64,000 nt of DNA, from positions 1-64,000 of the forward strand of contig NW_026647299.1 in NCBI RefSeq assembly GCF_950295315.1. The letters are read 5' to 3'. The DNA comes from Erinaceus europaeus. Its lineage: Eukaryota > Chordata > Mammalia > Eulipotyphla > Erinaceidae. A program made the position numbers and the translations under genes. Position 1 is the stretch's first letter. Each line of letters opens with the position of its first letter. Positions 45,610 through 56,355 of this stretch are shown one piece after another. The notes beneath the pieces were generated by a model, which worked only from the letters and a program-made list of their open reading frames with translations, was not told where the DNA came from and ran no database searches.

Positions 45610-46048
45610 GGGGCTGGGTGGTGACACTCCTGGGAGAGTGTACACAATATGATGCACAAACACCTGGGTTCAGGCCCTGAGTTTCTTTTTTTTAATTTAT
45701 TTTTTATTATCTTTATTTATTTATTGGATAGAGACAGCCAGTAGTTGAGAGGAGGAGGGGATATAGATAGGGAGAGATACAGAGAGACACCTGCAGCACT
45801 GCTTCACCACTCACAAAGCTTTCCCCCTGCAGGTGATGACTGGGGATTTGAACCCGGGTCCTTGTGCAGGGTACTATGTGTGCTCAACCAGGTGCGCCAC
45901 CACCGGGCCCCCTAGGCCCTGAGTTTCTCTCTGCAGGAGGAAGCTTGCTGAGCAGTGAAGCTGCAGGTGTCTCTTTTCCTCTCCCTCTCTGTCATCCCTC
46001 TCTTCTTGATTTCTCTTTGTTCTATCCAATAAATAATAAATAAATAAG
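45610..46048 (+). mobile_element. Type B SINE, split by another SINE
   Basis: Forward copy in two parts, 45610-45686 and 45914-46048: ggggctgggtggtgacactcc head, then after the insertion caggaggaagcttgctgagcagtgaag and a tail of aataaataataaataaataag. Confidence 0.93.
45687..45913 (-). mobile_element. Type B SINE inserted into a type B SINE, 15-bp TSD
   Basis: Reverse full-length copy: ttattggatagagacagcc, antisense block cacaaagctttccccctgcagg, antisense B box tttgaacccgggtcc, head end aggtgcgccaccaccgggcccc. Perfect direct repeats aggccctgagtttct at 45672-45686 and 45914-45928 come from the host SINE. Confidence 0.97.
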
Positions 46049-46049
46049 C

Positions 46050-47935
46050 AGAGGAATACTTTTAAATGTGCAAATAATGTTTTAAATTAGAGAACCATAA
46101 ACTATATGAAAAAATTAAAAGTTAAAAAACGAAATTGATATAAAAGAAAACAAATAATGAAATAAAGGAAACTCTTCGCTCCTGAGTCACAAAGGAAAAC
46201 ACTGGGAATTGTGCAACATCAAATAATTTATTGTAAAATAAAACAAACATGAAAATCTTTTTATCTATTTAAACTTCCCAGAAAAAGGTAATTATTTATA
46301 AAATATTCAAGTTTAATAGACTGTTTAAAATATTGTCCTGGACCATTATTAGTAAATTGTAATATTCTTCAAGCACTTTCTATGTGACTTTTGAGGGCAA
46401 ATACCTGCTCTTTAAATTTATAAAATAAAAGATTTGAGAAAATGCTACAAATAATTTAAATAACAAATAGCAACACCCTTGAATGCATTTTTTTCCTGAA
46501 TACAATAACAAGTATTCAGAAGGGGAAAATGTGATTCTTAAGTGTGAAATTTTCCAGTAATTGGATTATCTAATGTAGAAAAAATATGTAACATCTACCT
46601 GGTGTTCTCTCAGCTCAGGATTTGCAACTGTAATAATATGAGTGCAACACTTATATTCAGAGCAAAACTCTCAAGATAGGAATCAATTTGTCTATTTAAA
46701 CTAGTCACTGTTGATGATTTAGAGAAAACATAACTCCTCTATATGTTTTCATTCTTCTGTTAAGAATCTGTTACAGATTCTCTCTAAATTGGAAAGAACA
46801 GAGAAGATATTGACTAAGGCAACTAAAATGTCAACAAGAGAAGAAAGAGTGTAAATAGTAACTCAAAATAGGCTAGTTTCTGGTATATATATATTCAATA
46901 CTAAAATTATGAGCATACAAATTAAAGCCTCTTCATCCATTTTTAGAAGTACATCAGATGTCAGTATTGACCCAATAGCTGTATGGAAATCAAACATGTT
47001 TTCCCAAAAGAGGAGAGAATGAAATTTGCAGATTATAGTTCAATGAACTTGATAATTAATGGTGGAAAATAAATTAATGAATCTTAAGATACTGTGAACC
47101 TTAATGAGAAAGAAGTGATCATTATCCATGATTTGCCACATTAATTAGTACAATTAGTTGAAGGTGATAAACAGAGTCTATGTTTCACGAAAACATTTGA
47201 TTTCTCCATGCAAAATAAAGTGGAGCACTAACGCTGTAAAGTGACTATTTGCTATTACAATTTAAAACAAAATGTTGAATACACACTGAGACAATTTTTC
47301 CACACTAGTTTTACTTGCCTTTGATTGTTCATTAGCTAAATGCTTAGTCATCACATTTTTGTTATTGTGAGTAGGAAAATACTACAAAATGTATTTGACA
47401 ATCAACAATAGGCAGGTTTATATAAAGATGATGTTTCATAAAAATTTAAGCTCAGTATTAAGTAAAGAATAGTAATTGCATGAAGTTTATGACAGGTGTT
47501 ACTATAGTGAACTATGTTAAATGCAATTTAAGACTTAGTTACAGTGGTTGACCAGTTCTCCTATTTTACTGTCAATATCTAAATTTTGTTATAGATTTAA
47601 TATATAATGAAAGTAAACATAAAGTCACCCTCCAATTGAAGATAAAGTTGCCATAGTAATAATAATTAATTATTACATATTTGTTAAGGGAAAATGAAGC
47701 ATGATTTCAAATTAAAATTTCCTAGTTTTAGTAATATCATGGATATTTATCAAGTGTGAAGGCTAGGAAAACATTTGAATTTCTATAGGAAAGATATTTT
47801 ACAAACCATTTGTTTAACTGCATGTTTATAGTACCCAAGAAACTATTTAGACTGAGGAAAATAAAACACAAATTATTTGGTATTCCAAGCACATTCTAAT
47901 TTACAAGGTTCATACAAAATTAACTTTAATTTTAA
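46050..47935. other. Long unique AT-rich tract
   Basis: The longest stretch without a recognisable repeat in the second half of the window. No ORF above about 60 codons. If any host regulatory element is present, this would be one place to test by conservation, but nothing in the sequence itself shows one. Confidence 0.5.
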
Positions 47936-48416
47936 AGTTTAATCTAGGTATTGTTTGGGTGGTACTATATGTACTCTCTATAACCATGTAGAAAGTGATA
48001 ATATGTGTACTATCTGAAATGGAACTAAATTCTATGAGCTAGGAAAGGTCTCACCAGAGTTTTGCAGTTGGAGGGTTGACATTGCAGGCCTGGCCTCTCT
48101 GGATGCAGGTTGAAGTGAAAGGTGTTGAGGTGGCACTGGCATTGATTTGGTTGAGATCAGCAGAAGCAGTATCAAATGGTATGGATCGAAAGAAGCATGA
48201 AAACAAGCAAAGCCCCCTAGACCTTATCATGATTTATGTCATTAATGCTAGTTAGAAATAACTATATCTTATATACTGGCAAGACCAGTTGCTTCTGTTT
48301 CCCTGGCCTAATATTGTAGGTGATTTAATATTAAAGAGAGAGGGAGAGAGAGAGGAGAAAGTTATTAGAAATGCATTAATAACTTAAGCCCAGTGTTGAA
48401 ATTCAATCAGTTTACT

Positions 48417-48436
48417 TCTTCTTCTAGCGTTTGCCA
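48417..48436 (-). mobile_element. 20-bp Vingi 3'-end insertion with 12-bp TSD
   Basis: The bases between two perfect direct repeats aatcagtttact (48405-48416 and 48437-48448) are only 20. They contain cttcttctagcgtttgcc, which is the exact 3' terminus of the Vingi copy at 56302-56319. The insertion lies inside old L1 3' UTR. I read it as an extremely 5'-truncated Vingi retrotransposition event. Confidence 0.85.
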
Positions 48437-48628
48437 AATCAGTTTACTAATGTGAAACTTTAACTGCTTAGATTAAAGGAATATATGCCCCGAGCTGAAG
48501 TCTATGCATTAGGAAGCTTGAGGCATTCCTTCCGTTTTTCCCATCTAATATTAAATGATACATAAGATTATACATACGTTAATAGGAGTATAAATTAACA
48601 CCATTCCCATCACCAAAGGTTTGTGTCC

Positions 48629-49378
48629 CTATCCCCCCCCCCAAAAAAAAAGAAAAATCTTTGCTCCTCTCCCTCCAGAGATTTTTACTTTGGTACAATA
48701 TTCCAAACTCAGTAAATTTCTGCTTTGTGTTTCCCTTTCTGTTCTTTCTCTAATTCTATTTATGAGTTTGATCATCCCATACTCATCTTTCTCTTTCTGG
48801 CTTATAGAGCTTAACATAATTCCTTCTAGCTCCATCTGGAATGGACTGGAGAAGGTGGGTTCATCATTCTTAATAACTGATTCCATTGTGTATATACACC
48901 ACAACTTTCTCAGCCATTCATCTGTTTTTGGGCACCTGGGTTGCTTCCAGGTATTTTTAGCTATTACAAATTGTTCTGTTATGAACATAGGTATACACAT
49001 ATCTTTTTGGATGAGTATGACAGAGTCCTTAAGATATATCCCTAGGAGAGAAATTACTGGGTGATAAGGAGGCTTCATTTCTAGCCTTGTGAGGGTTCTC
49101 CAGACTGCTCTCCACAGGGGTTGGACCAATTTACATTCCCACCAGCAGTGCAGGAGGGTTCCTCTGTCCCCACAGCCTCTCCAGCATTTGTTGCTACTGT
49201 CTATTCGATGTATGACATTCTCACAGGGTTGAGGTGATATATCATTGTTCTCTTTATTTGCATTTCTCTGAAAAAATAGTGACATGGACCAATTTATTCT
49301 GTTCATATCCTCTCCCCTCTTTGGATTGGGTCATTTGGTTTTTTGTTGCTAAATTTGGTGAGTTCTTTATATATTTTG
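48629..49378 (-). pseudogene. Old L1 ORF2 C-terminal remnant
   Basis: Reverse open stretches contain [18 protein letters not shown], then EWLRKLW and YTMES, and an end PFQMELEGIMLSS, matching the last 200 or so residues of L1 ORF2. A frame ATG is not original. Several substitutions and indels; non-functional. Confidence 0.88.
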
Positions 49379-49459
49379 GTTTTTGTGTGAGTGTGTGTGT
49401 TCTTAGTTCTAGTCTACTACTGTTCTTGCTTAGAATGTGTGTTCCTTTGCTCCCCCTTT

Positions 49460-49728
49460 TCTTTTAGGAGTCTGTTCAGTAATTCTTTTAAGGTGGGTTG
49501 ATTTTCAGAAATCCCTTTGGTTTTTGAATATTTGAGAATACCTTTATTTCTCCCTCATATTTTAAGGATAATTTTTTAAGATACAAAATTTGTGGCTGGA
49601 ATTCCCTCTTTTTTAGTATTTTAAATATGTTATTTCACTCTCTTTTTGCCTCTAGGGTTTGTGAAATCTGATGAAAGCTGATAACTCTACCTTTGTATTT
49701 AACTTCTTTCCTTTCCATAGCAGTTTGC

Positions 49729-49773
<45 letters not shown>

Positions 49774-49960
49774 TTTTACTTTTCTTTCTCCTTGTCACTT
49801 TGCTTGATTGTTTTACAATGATGTGCCTTGGTGTATTTTGCATTCACGATTCTGTGTCTTTGAATTAATATGTTCTGAGGATTGTTAACTGAGGAACATG
49901 TTCAGCTAAAATTTCCCTGAAATGGTCACTGTTCCTTAAACCTATCCTGTTCCATAGCAA
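49460..49960 (-). pseudogene. Old L1/HAL1 ORF1 C-terminal remnant
   Basis: Antisense ORF1-type motifs in order: cttttaaggtgggttgattttcag, gagaatacctttatttctccc, gtggctggaattcc, ctttttgcctctagggtttgtg, and caatgatgtgccttggtg (the conserved gtgtcttggtg of L1 ORF1 RRM). An (ATTT)n run at 49729-49776 interrupts it. Confidence 0.75.
49729..49776. repeat. (ATTT)n microsatellite
   Basis: About twelve ATTT units inside the old ORF1 remnant. It may mark a lost or minimal insertion, but no SINE body is present. Confidence 0.93.
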
Positions 49961-49974
49961 TTCCTATCATTCTT

Positions 49975-50576
49975 CTTTTCTTTTAATTTTTATTTATAAA
50001 AAGGAAACATTGACTGAACCATAGGATAAGAGGGGTACAACTTCACACAGTTCCCACCACCAGCTCTCTGTATCCCATCCCTTCCCCTGATAGCTTTCTT
50101 ATTCTTTACCCCTCTGGGAGTATGGACCCAAGGTCACTGAGGGATGCGGAAGGTGGAAGGTCTGGTTTCTATAATTGCTTCCCCGCTGAACATGGGCATT
50201 GACAGGTCGATCCATACTCCCAGCCTGTCTCTCTCTTTCCATAGTGGGGAAGGGCTCTGGGCAAGCAGAGCTCCAGGACACATTGGTGGGGTTGTCTGTT
50301 CAGGAAAGTCTGTTTGGCATCATGCTAGCATCTGGAACCTGGTGGCTGATAAGAGAGTTACCATACAAAGCCAAACAAATTGTTGACCAATCATGGACCT
50401 AAAGGCTGGAATAGTGTAGAACAAGAGTTGGGGGTACTCCATTTTGTAGTTAGCTAATAGGCATATTTTAGTTATATTCCAAAGGGGCTGTGGCTATACT
50501 AGTTTTTTTTTTCCCTGAGCCTGAAATCTGATATGCTTGTGGATCCAAGTTATTGTCTGGGGAGATGATGTCATGG
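49975..50576 (-). mobile_element. 5'-truncated L1 nested in the old L1, 14-bp TSD
   Basis: L1 3' end of about 600 bp: T-tract, tatttataaaaaggaaacattgac, aagaggggtacaac, gcttccccgctgaacatggg, ending ggagatgatgtcatgg. The repeats ttcctatcattctt (49961-49974) and ttcccatcattctt (50577-50590) differ at one base and restore the ORF1-like sequence when joined. Confidence 0.93.
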
Positions 50577-50971
50577 TTCCCATCATTCTTACTTCCAACC
50601 CCTTGATGTAGTCTATAATTTCACAGAAAATTGCTTCATTCTTTCTAAACCTTTCCTCTCCTTCATCTTTTCATTGAAAGAGTAGGCTAATTGTGTCTTC
50701 TATACTCGATATTCTTCCTACTGCATGAGTGAGTCTACGTCCTAAGCCTTCTATCTGAGCTTCTACTATGCTCAAAGTGTCTTCCACTACGTGAAATTCC
50801 ATTAGAAGTTTTTATTTCATACAACTAAGAAGTTACTTAGAGAACTCTGAGCACTTAGAAAGGTTCTTCTTTCACATTTTCTAGTTTTTTAGAGAACTTT
50901 GTGTTTCCTAACTCCTTAGTGAAATATTCTTTCAACTCTTGATTTTGCTGCTTCATACTATGCTCAGATTC

Positions 50972-51951
50972 TTTTTTTTTCTGTTTATTGTTTTAATAAT
51001 GATAAACTCCACACAGTTCCCACCACCAGAGTTCTGTATCCCACCCCCTCCATTGGAAGCTTTCCTGTTCTTTACCCCTCTGGGATTATAGGATCATTAT
51101 GGAGTACAGTAGGTGGGAGGTCTCACTTCTGTAATTGCTTCTTCATTGGACATGGACGTTGGTAGGTTGATCCATACCCCAGCCTGTTTCCATCTTTCCC
51201 TAGTGGGGTAGGGGTCAGGGGATGTGGGGATACAGGGCATATTGGTGAGGTCATTTGTCCAGTGAAGTCAGGTTGGCTTTTGGTAGCATCTGCAGCTTAG
51301 TGGCTGAAAAAGCATTAAGATATAAAGCAGAACAAATTGTTTAATATTCACTAATCTAAAGGTAAGACTCTAGCCAATGAGGTTTATGGTCTCCATTCTG
51401 GAAAAAGCTAGTAGGTCTATTTTAGGTATATTCCAAAGGCCCATGACTTTACTAATTTTTGCCTGAGCCTGAAAACTAACATGCAGGTGGGCTAAAGGTA
51501 TTGTCTGGGGAGATGGTGTCACACTTGGAAAAAGGACTAGCAATCTGGATCAGGAAAGAGAGTAGTTCCAAATTATGGGGAAAGTCTACAAATATTGTTA
51601 ATTATAAACCCCATCAATTTGATGTGAGGCCCATATTCAGCTCAGGAGCCTGTGCAACCTCCCCATCACTGCAGGTCTGAACTTGCATTTTGTGGTCATA
51701 GCTGGGAACATTCTAGGCTGCACTGATTGCAGGACCTGTCTTCCTGAAAGTATGCCTGTAGAGGATGCCAACCCAGCCTCCCTTCAAATATTGGCAAGTA
51801 TATTTCTGAATACACATTTTTTTGTTTCAGCATTTTCTTTAATTTTTATTTATAAAAAAGAAACACTGACAAAAACCATAGGATAAGAGGGGTACAACAC
51901 CACCAGAACTCTGTATCCCATTCCCTCCCCTGATACCTTTCCTATTCATAG
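50972..51951 (-). mobile_element. L1 3' end(s) nested in the old L1, 11-bp TSD
   Basis: Between tgctcagattc at 50961-50971 and 51952-51962 lie two L1 tails in the same orientation: 50972-51835 (aactccacacagttcccaccacc ... ggagatggtgtcac ... tgtggtcatagctgg) and 51836-51950 (ttataaaaaagaaacactgac, aagaggggtacaac, tccctcccctgatacc). The second is either a later insertion into the 5' end of the first or a template-switch product. The outer repeats frame both. Confidence 0.85.
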
Positions 51952-52407
51952 TGCTCAGATTCCTCATGAGTGTACTTCTGTAGTCTTTCTCAGATAGTCC
52001 CTGTGTGTGTGTGTATTTTCTTGGAGTTCTTCTGTTTCATCTCTGTCTCATTTGGCATGGTTGGTAGTTGGTTTACGCAAAATTGTTACACATTTATTGT
52101 GCTTATTATTGCTGGCCAGAAGGTGGTGCTATTATAATCTCTGAGCTTCATTTTGTTTTTATGTGTGTGGCAGAGGCGTAGGAGCTGTGGTTAGACTATT
52201 TTGCTGTTTCCTTGAGCTACTTTGTACTTTGTGTGCATGTATATGGTTTCTCTGTAAGATTTCAATCTGGAACCAAGACTCAGGGGTTTGCTGCTAGGTT
52301 GCTGCTGTGTTCATAGAAGCAGGGCTCACTCTACTCATGAGCCACCACCAGCTTCCGCAAATTACCTTTATTATTTTTCTAAGAGCAGGTTTCTTTGGTC
52401 ACAAATA

Positions 52408-52776
52408 AATATATACATATTTTTTGCCTCCAGGGTTATTGCTGGGGTTCAGTGCCTGCACTGCGAATCCACTGCTCCTGAAGGCTATTTTTTCCATTTT
52501 GTTGACCTTGTAGTTACCCTTGTTGTCATTATTATTATTGTTGACATTGCTGTTGTAGTCGTTGTACAGATCAGAGAGAAATAGAGAGAGGAGGGGAAGA
52601 CAGAGAGTGGGAAAGAAAGACAGACACCTACAGACCTGCTTCACTGCCGGTAAAGTGACCCCCCCCCCCCCCCGCAGATGGGGATGTGGGGGCTCGAACT
52701 GGGATCCTTATTCTGGTCCTTGCGATTCGCGCTATGTGTGCTTAACCCTCTACCCTCTGCGCTACCGTCCGACCTC
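52408..52776 (-). mobile_element. Type A' SINE (long-tail form), 12-bp TSD
   Basis: Reverse copy: gcctccagggttattgctgggg ... ctgctcctgaaggc module, ttgttgacattgctgttg tail, body, a C-run at 52660-52675, antisense B box gctcgaactgggatcc and head. The head contains a short duplication (accctctaccctctgcgc). Direct repeats tggtcacaaata at 52396-52407 and 52777-52788. Confidence 0.95.
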
Positions 52777-52867
52777 TGGTCACAAATATTTTCTGTTTTT
52801 TTTGTGTCTCCTTATCTGTAATTTAGTAGGCTATTGTCCCTGAGATCTTGTCTTAAAACATATTAAG

Positions 52868-53151
52868 GGGAGTCGGGCTGTAGTGCAGCGGGTTAAGCGC
52901 AGGTGTCGCAAAGCACAAGGACCGGCATAAGGATCCCGGTTGGAACCCCCGGCTCCCCACCTGCAGGGGAGTCGCTTCACAGGCGGTGAAGCAGGTCTGC
53001 AGGTGTCTATCTTTCTCTCCTCCTCTCTGTCTTCCCCTCCTCTCTCCATTTCTCTCTGTCCTATCCAACAACGACAACAACAATAATAACTACAACAATA
53101 AAACAACAAGGGCAACAAAAGGGAATAAATAAATAAAATAAATATTAAAAA
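52868..53151 (+). mobile_element. Full-length type A SINE
   Basis: Forward copy: gggagtcgggctgtagtgcagcggg, B-box region ggttggaaccccc, canonical body, CAA and AATA tail. Flanks aaacatattaag and aaacattaag are a slightly changed TSD. One of the least diverged copies. Confidence 0.95.
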
Positions 53152-53428
53152 AAAACATTAAGTTCCTTTCTTTCACAGCACTCTGTGTTACCTTGACTCT
53201 TGCTGCACACAGAGGGGAAATGCCAGAGCTCTGAGTTCTTTGTGTTTGATTTCAGTCCTGCACTTCTCATCCCAACCATGCACATGAGCATCCACTCGAG
53301 GCTGTGGCGTTTTTGTTGATGTATCAACTTTAGCTGGTGAATTTTATTAAGTTCAGTAGTTTTAGATATTATTTGTTTTGGAGAAGAATTTGATCTGGTC
53401 ACTGTAACTACATAACCATGCCTCTCAG

Positions 53429-53874
53429 AATTTTAGCTTCTTCTTCTTATCTTCTTCAAAGATATCACACTTGAAAAAAAAAAGGATATATCTAAAACTA
53501 GGAGACATGTTACTTTCATATGCATGTGCTGTATATTTTGACTGGCAAGTGCAGATATGCTTATTTTGGAAAAAGGAGTGATTTTTCTAACATAGGAAAT
53601 TAGCTAAAAATGGAAAAGCATCCATACATTACCAAAGAGGTTTAAAATATTTTAGTATAGAATATATTTTAAATTACTACATAGTATGCTCTCTGTTTAT
53701 ACTAGATTTCTGCTTTATTTCTAAATGACTGAGCATTTTCCTACCATAGAAATGTTACTCATAGATGATCACTTTCTTAGAAACGGTAACTCTATAAATA
53801 GTTGATAATTGAATTGATGAAAGTTTGGAGACTTTAGGAATGTGTTCACTATTCTGAGTTCATCTCTTGCTTTT
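53429..53874. other. Unique sequence
   Basis: A TTC-rich patch at 53438-53462, otherwise nothing recognised. Confidence 0.55.
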
Positions 53875-54071
53875 ATTTTATTTTTGTCATCTTATTGGGT
53901 TTAAATGGTTAATGGTTAACAGTAGAGTTGTTGATTCCCATTCCTTGTAATAACTCTCTGGAAAATACTCCCACCTGCAACCCAGGTCCATTTCCAATAT
54001 CATGCACCAGGACCGAACACCTTCTCCACCTCTTCCCTCCTACTGACTCAACTTTTGCTTTTATTTGAAAA

Positions 54072-54072
<1 letters not shown>
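53875..54072 (-). mobile_element. L1 3' end, type III subfamily
   Basis: Reverse: ttattgggtttaaatggttaatggttaacagtag ... ccaggtccatttcc ... catgcaccaggaccg, similar in layout to 61852-62060. 5'-truncated. Confidence 0.65.

Positions 54073-54112
<40 letters not shown>
54073..54112. repeat. (TA)n microsatellite
   Basis: About 19 TA units at the tail junction between two L1 3' ends. Confidence 0.95.
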
Positions 54113-54115
<3 letters not shown>

Positions 54116-54505
54116 TTTATTTATAAAAAGGAAACATTGACAAAACCATAGGATAAGAGGGGTACAACTCCATATCTTATACCATCCTCTGATAGTTTTC
54201 CTATTCTTTATCCCTTTAGCAGCATGACCAAGGGACATTATGGGGTGCAGAAAGTGGAAGGTCTGGCTTCTGTAATTGCTTCCCCACTGAACATGGGTGT
54301 TGGCAGGTCAATCCATACTTTCTTCCTGAGCCTGACATCTGATATGCAGGTGTAGCCAAATTCTTGTCTGGGGAGATGATTTCATGGCTGGAGAAAGGAC
54401 CAAAAACCTGGATCAGGGAAGAGAGTAGCTCCTTAATATGGGAAAGGTGTATAAATATTGTTGACTGTAAACCCCATCAATTTGATCTGATACAGGGCCC
54501 ATATT
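54113..54505 (-). mobile_element. 5'-truncated L1 3' end with internal deletion
   Basis: tatttataaaaaggaaacattgac, aagaggggtacaac, ttccccactgaacatggg, then a jump from caatccatacttt to cttcctgagcctgac. That jump skips about 250 bases present at 50220-50510. Ends near agggcccatattcagcttg. Confidence 0.88.
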
Positions 54506-54770
54506 CAGCTTGAGAGTGTTAGAGATGGAGAGACAGAGGGAAATAAAGAATGACACTATAGTGGTGTCGGTGTCTCTTCCTCTCTATCATCCCCTTCCTC
54601 TCGGTTTCTGGCTATCTAGCCAATAAATAAATAAAGATAAAAAAATGACACTGTAGTACCAAAGCTTCCTCCAGTTCTATGGACACCAAACTGAAGCCTG
54701 GGTAGTGCATATGTCCAGATACACTCACAGGTAATATATCTCACTAGTCCCTTAGTGAATGCTTAAAGTG
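54506..54770 (-). mobile_element. Old SINE split by a short SINE fragment
   Basis: Outer reverse SINE in two parts, 54506-54561 and 54644-54770: gagatggagagacagagg, accaaagcttcctccag, actgaagcctggg. Worn. Confidence 0.55.
54562..54643 (+). mobile_element. 82-bp truncated type B SINE with 13-bp TSD
   Basis: Only the 3' part of a type B SINE: gtgtctcttcctctctatcatcccc, ggtttctggctatc and ccaataaataaataaag. Direct repeats aatgacactatag (54549-54561) and aatgacactgtag (54644-54656) differ at one base. Confidence 0.88.
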
Positions 54771-56232
54771 AATTCTTAAAGCATGAAAGATGATGCATAT
54801 CTTCCAAGAACCTTGTTACTTGTTACTACTCCCTCCCAATCCTTACCTCTACATACTGAATTTAATCCAGTTCAAGTCCTATGCTCTCATTGTATATTCT
54901 TCATTGAAAGCATTGTAACAGTGCTGTTTTTTTTTTCTCTACTCAACACACTGTTGCTATGACTTTTGGATATTTTAAAAATATTTTTTTGTAGCTAAAA
55001 ACTTAACACATTTATGGCACAGAGATTTTCAAATTTCTGATAATATAGTCCTTTTAAAGGAAAAGGTAAGTGTTACTGTCTCATTTTTATAGTTCTAGAG
55101 CAACAAATAATTATGAATGCTAGTGACAAATTTAGAACCTACAAGGACAGAGAATGAATTACACTGTATTGTGAAAGGATTATAATAATATTGATCCACT
55201 TTTGAAGTTATTTTCCACTGTAGGCATACAATTTTCTCAATCAATGAAAACTAATTAATTTGATTACATCAAGTGACAGTATCACACTAATGAATAATTA
55301 AAGTGTTATCTCTCATGGCATATATATATATTCAGAGCAATTCAGATCTTGATAGAATTTTCTATTCAATCCACCAGAAAGGATAAACAATCAATTCTTA
55401 TTATGAGGATTTAGATAAAAGTAAAGTGTCAAACAGTGTGAAGAGAATAACCATGATCCTTAAATGAGAATCACATAATTATGGGTCAGAAACCTGTAAG
55501 AAATAGGATAAATGACCAAGGCTACTCTTTCTAGAGATTTTTAATTTTGTGATATGAGGTTTGATTTCAAGCGTTTTAATTGCAACATTTAGCTGGGCAT
55601 GCTTTACTTTACAATTTAAGCTAACTGCATATAACTACAACATAATTTTATTGAGCAAAGGCCATGTAACACCAATACATGTATATTTTTCAAATAGCAG
55701 TAACAGACAGGAAGTTCAAGTCACAGACCTGATTATAAAAATATAGAAGTGGAGGTCTGAAATGTACCTCCTGTTCTATAAATCAGCACCTAACAATTTG
55801 ATCTGTACAGATTATTACAATAGCAATAGATAGGGCATCAAATACCAAATGGTTTACGTAGATGTTCATTTGAATATATAGTCATCCATGCATAAGTATA
55901 CCAAAACTTGGGGACATAACTCCACATATAGTAAACAAATTCACATCCACTCATAGACTCAGAAGATAATAACATGTCCCACAATTCTGAAAAGGCACAG
56001 TTTTAGACAGGAGAGCTAGCTGTGAAAAACTAGTACATGTTTTCAAATGAATGAAAGCACTTAATGTTTCTTATAACCCTTACTCCCTAGAGAATGAAGA
56101 TTCCTCTGTAACATATAAGAGCCCCAACATATTTACTTTTTACTAAATATTCCTAAATAAGACTTATGATCATGATAATCTGGCTTTTTAACCTGTGTGC
56201 TCAGTCACTTTCAACATTGTATTTTACATGGG
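54771..56232. other. Unique AT-rich tract with a possible MIR
   Basis: At 55065-55150 tactgtctcatttttatag ... gctagtgacaaatttagaacc may be an antisense MIR remnant (moderate support). Nothing else recognised. Confidence 0.5.
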
Positions 56233-56355
56233 GATATTTATTTATTTGTTTATTTTTTTCTGTCTTAGCAAAGTACTGTTCAGCTTTGGTTTATGGTTCT
56301 TCTTCTTCTAGCGTTTGCCCTTCTTCCGTAGCCAGTCAACAGCGTCAGGTTGAGC

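Larger units (their letters stand above)
47936..53428 (-). mobile_element. Old HAL1-like L1 broken by nested insertions
   Basis: One old reverse L1 can be followed through the interruptions: 3' UTR (47943-48620, from tctaggt to ccattcccatcaccaaagg), ORF2 C-terminus (48629-49378), then directly ORF1-like sequence (about 49460-49960, 50591-50960), then probable 5' parts (51963-52395, 52789-52860, 53163-53428). About 3.2 kb corresponding to 26785-30000 of the full-length L1 is absent between 49378 and 49460. ORF1 plus a short ORF2 end is the plan of half-L1 (HAL1) elements. The extreme 3' end is missing at 47936. The 5' limit near 53428 is approximate. Confidence 0.75.

Noticed and set aside
53438..53462. 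TTC-rich patch as another Vingi end
   Set aside because: It lacks the ctagcgtttgcc motif and no TSD is visible.
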